In this document: one piece after another, positions 6,501-6,657 of the stretch | Layout of the letters: each line of letters begins with the position of its first letter | Position numbering within the stretch: position 1 is the first letter of the stretch | From: Verrucomicrobiota bacterium | GTDB lineage: Bacteria; Verrucomicrobiota; Verrucomicrobiia; Opitutales; UBA2995 | Reading direction: 5' to 3' | Length of the DNA: 6,657 bases | NCBI GenBank assembly: GCA_027297085.1 | Contig: JAPUIL010000658.1 | Span: 1-6,657 of the forward strand | The notes under the pieces: generated by a model | Seen by the model: the letters and a program-made list of their open reading frames with translations, nothing else | Database searches by the model: none | Told to the model about the DNA's origin: nothing | Made by a program: the position numbers and the translations under genes

Positions 6501-6533
6501 CGCTCCAACCTTAACCATTGGGGCGATTTTTTT
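6501..6533 (+). terminator. Rho-independent terminator of the SIR2 gene
   Basis: CGCTCCAA (6501-6508) pairs with TTGGGGCG (6518-6525) through eight base pairs, one a G-U wobble, around a 9-nt loop. After one A come seven T (6527-6533). It begins 8 nt past the TAG stop and ends 25 nt before the right inverted repeat, so SIR2 transcription should stop inside the cassette. Confidence 0.78.
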
Positions 6534-6558
6534 CGCGGATGAGGTGCGGCGATGGCTT

Positions 6559-6590
6559 CCAAAACCAAGTCCTTTTAGTGCCCCCAATTT
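6559..6590 (-). repeat. Right terminal inverted repeat
   Basis: Its reverse complement begins AAATTGGGGGCACTAAAAGG and matches bases 1-32 at 29 of 32 positions. The C-to-T change at position 14 still allows a G-U pair in the internal hairpin, and the other two differences fall in its loop. Confidence 0.85.
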
Positions 6591-6657
6591 TACAACTTCG
6601 GTGGATACACGAGGTTTGACTCCCCTTGTGGAGTGGCCCGTTCTAAAAGAAATGGAC
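6591..6657. other. Flank outside the right repeat
   Basis: Only 67 bases. A small hairpin (ACTCC 6619-6623 with GGAGT 6630-6634, 6-nt loop) is visible, and an ATG at 6652 follows an A-rich run (AAAAGAA). It could be the upstream region of the next gene, but too little sequence is present to say more. Confidence 0.3.

Larger units (their letters stand above)
1..6590. mobile_element. Putative non-autonomous element: defence cassette bounded by 32-bp inverted repeats
   Basis: Seen: an imperfect 32-bp inverted repeat lies at both ends (1-32 and 6559-6590, 29/32 matching), and all four genes lie between the copies. The outer 13 bases, AAATTGGGGGCAC, are identical. Both transcription units are complete inside it, with their own promoters, and there is no transposase, integrase or resolvase gene. 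Known: elements that have terminal repeats but no transposase can be moved in trans by a related autonomous element. Inference: the cassette moves, or once moved, as a unit. The left repeat starts at the first base of the window, so a target-site duplication cannot be examined and the true outer edge may lie further left. I could not assign the repeat to an IS family. Invertible-segment or terminator roles for the repeats remain possible. Confidence 0.55.

Noticed and set aside
6523..6536. GCGA-T-run-TCGC as a terminator stem
   Set aside because: The arms are only four bases and enclose the T-run itself; the 8-bp stem at 6501-6525 followed by the T-run is a far better terminator.
6591..6657. 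Start of an insertion-sequence transposase gene after the right repeat
   Set aside because: Only the first codons after ATG 6652 would be present, too little to recognise any family.

Overview
The window reads as a compact, accessory anti-phage-type gene cassette. It holds one large SIR2-domain gene on the + strand and, facing away from it, a three-gene operon on the - strand that ends in a TOPRIM-domain protein. The two units share a 137-bp intergenic control region. Nothing housekeeping is present: no rRNA, tRNA, CRISPR array or transposase was seen. The host is a bacterium of moderate GC content, with ordinary Shine-Dalgarno sites, sigma70-like boxes and mixed ATG/GTG/TTG starts. The sequence alone does not support naming a phylum.

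Layout. Bases 1-32 are the left copy of a 32-bp inverted repeat, and the right copy is at 6559-6590 (29 of 32 positions match). Together they bracket every gene in the window. Bases 33-156 hold no recognisable gene. On the - strand, read from right to left, come a small gene with one membrane segment (2671-2195, TTG start, probably frame-damaged), a 110-aa unknown protein (2198-1866, GTG start, GTGA overlap with the gene before it), and a 568-aa protein (1863-157, 2-nt gap) with an N-terminal MerR-like winged helix-turn-helix and a TOPRIM domain. Bases 2672-2808 contain back-to-back promoters whose -10 boxes overlap, plus two short palindromes. On the + strand, 2809-6492 encodes a 1227-aa SIR2 protein with a C-terminus resembling DUF4020. 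It is followed by a good rho-independent terminator (6501-6533) and then the right inverted repeat. Bases 6591-6657 lie outside the repeat pair and are unassigned.

How it may work. SIR2 proteins of this kind (the DSR family) are known to kill or arrest infected cells by destroying NAD+, and the SIR2 motifs here look intact. TOPRIM domains in OLD-like and PARIS-type proteins act as nucleases in defence, and the TOPRIM acidic residues here also look intact. I infer either two independent defence modules carried together, or one system in which the TOPRIM operon senses, regulates or assists the SIR2 effector. The overlapping divergent promoters and the DNA-binding-like N-terminus of the TOPRIM protein make cross-regulation plausible, but no sequence feature proves it.

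The most notable points are the paired terminal repeats around a cassette without its own transposase, the three-gene wHTH-TOPRIM operon that matches no named system I know, and the small membrane gene, which carries two compensating frame changes, a 15-bp tandem duplication and a perfect 10-bp hairpin.
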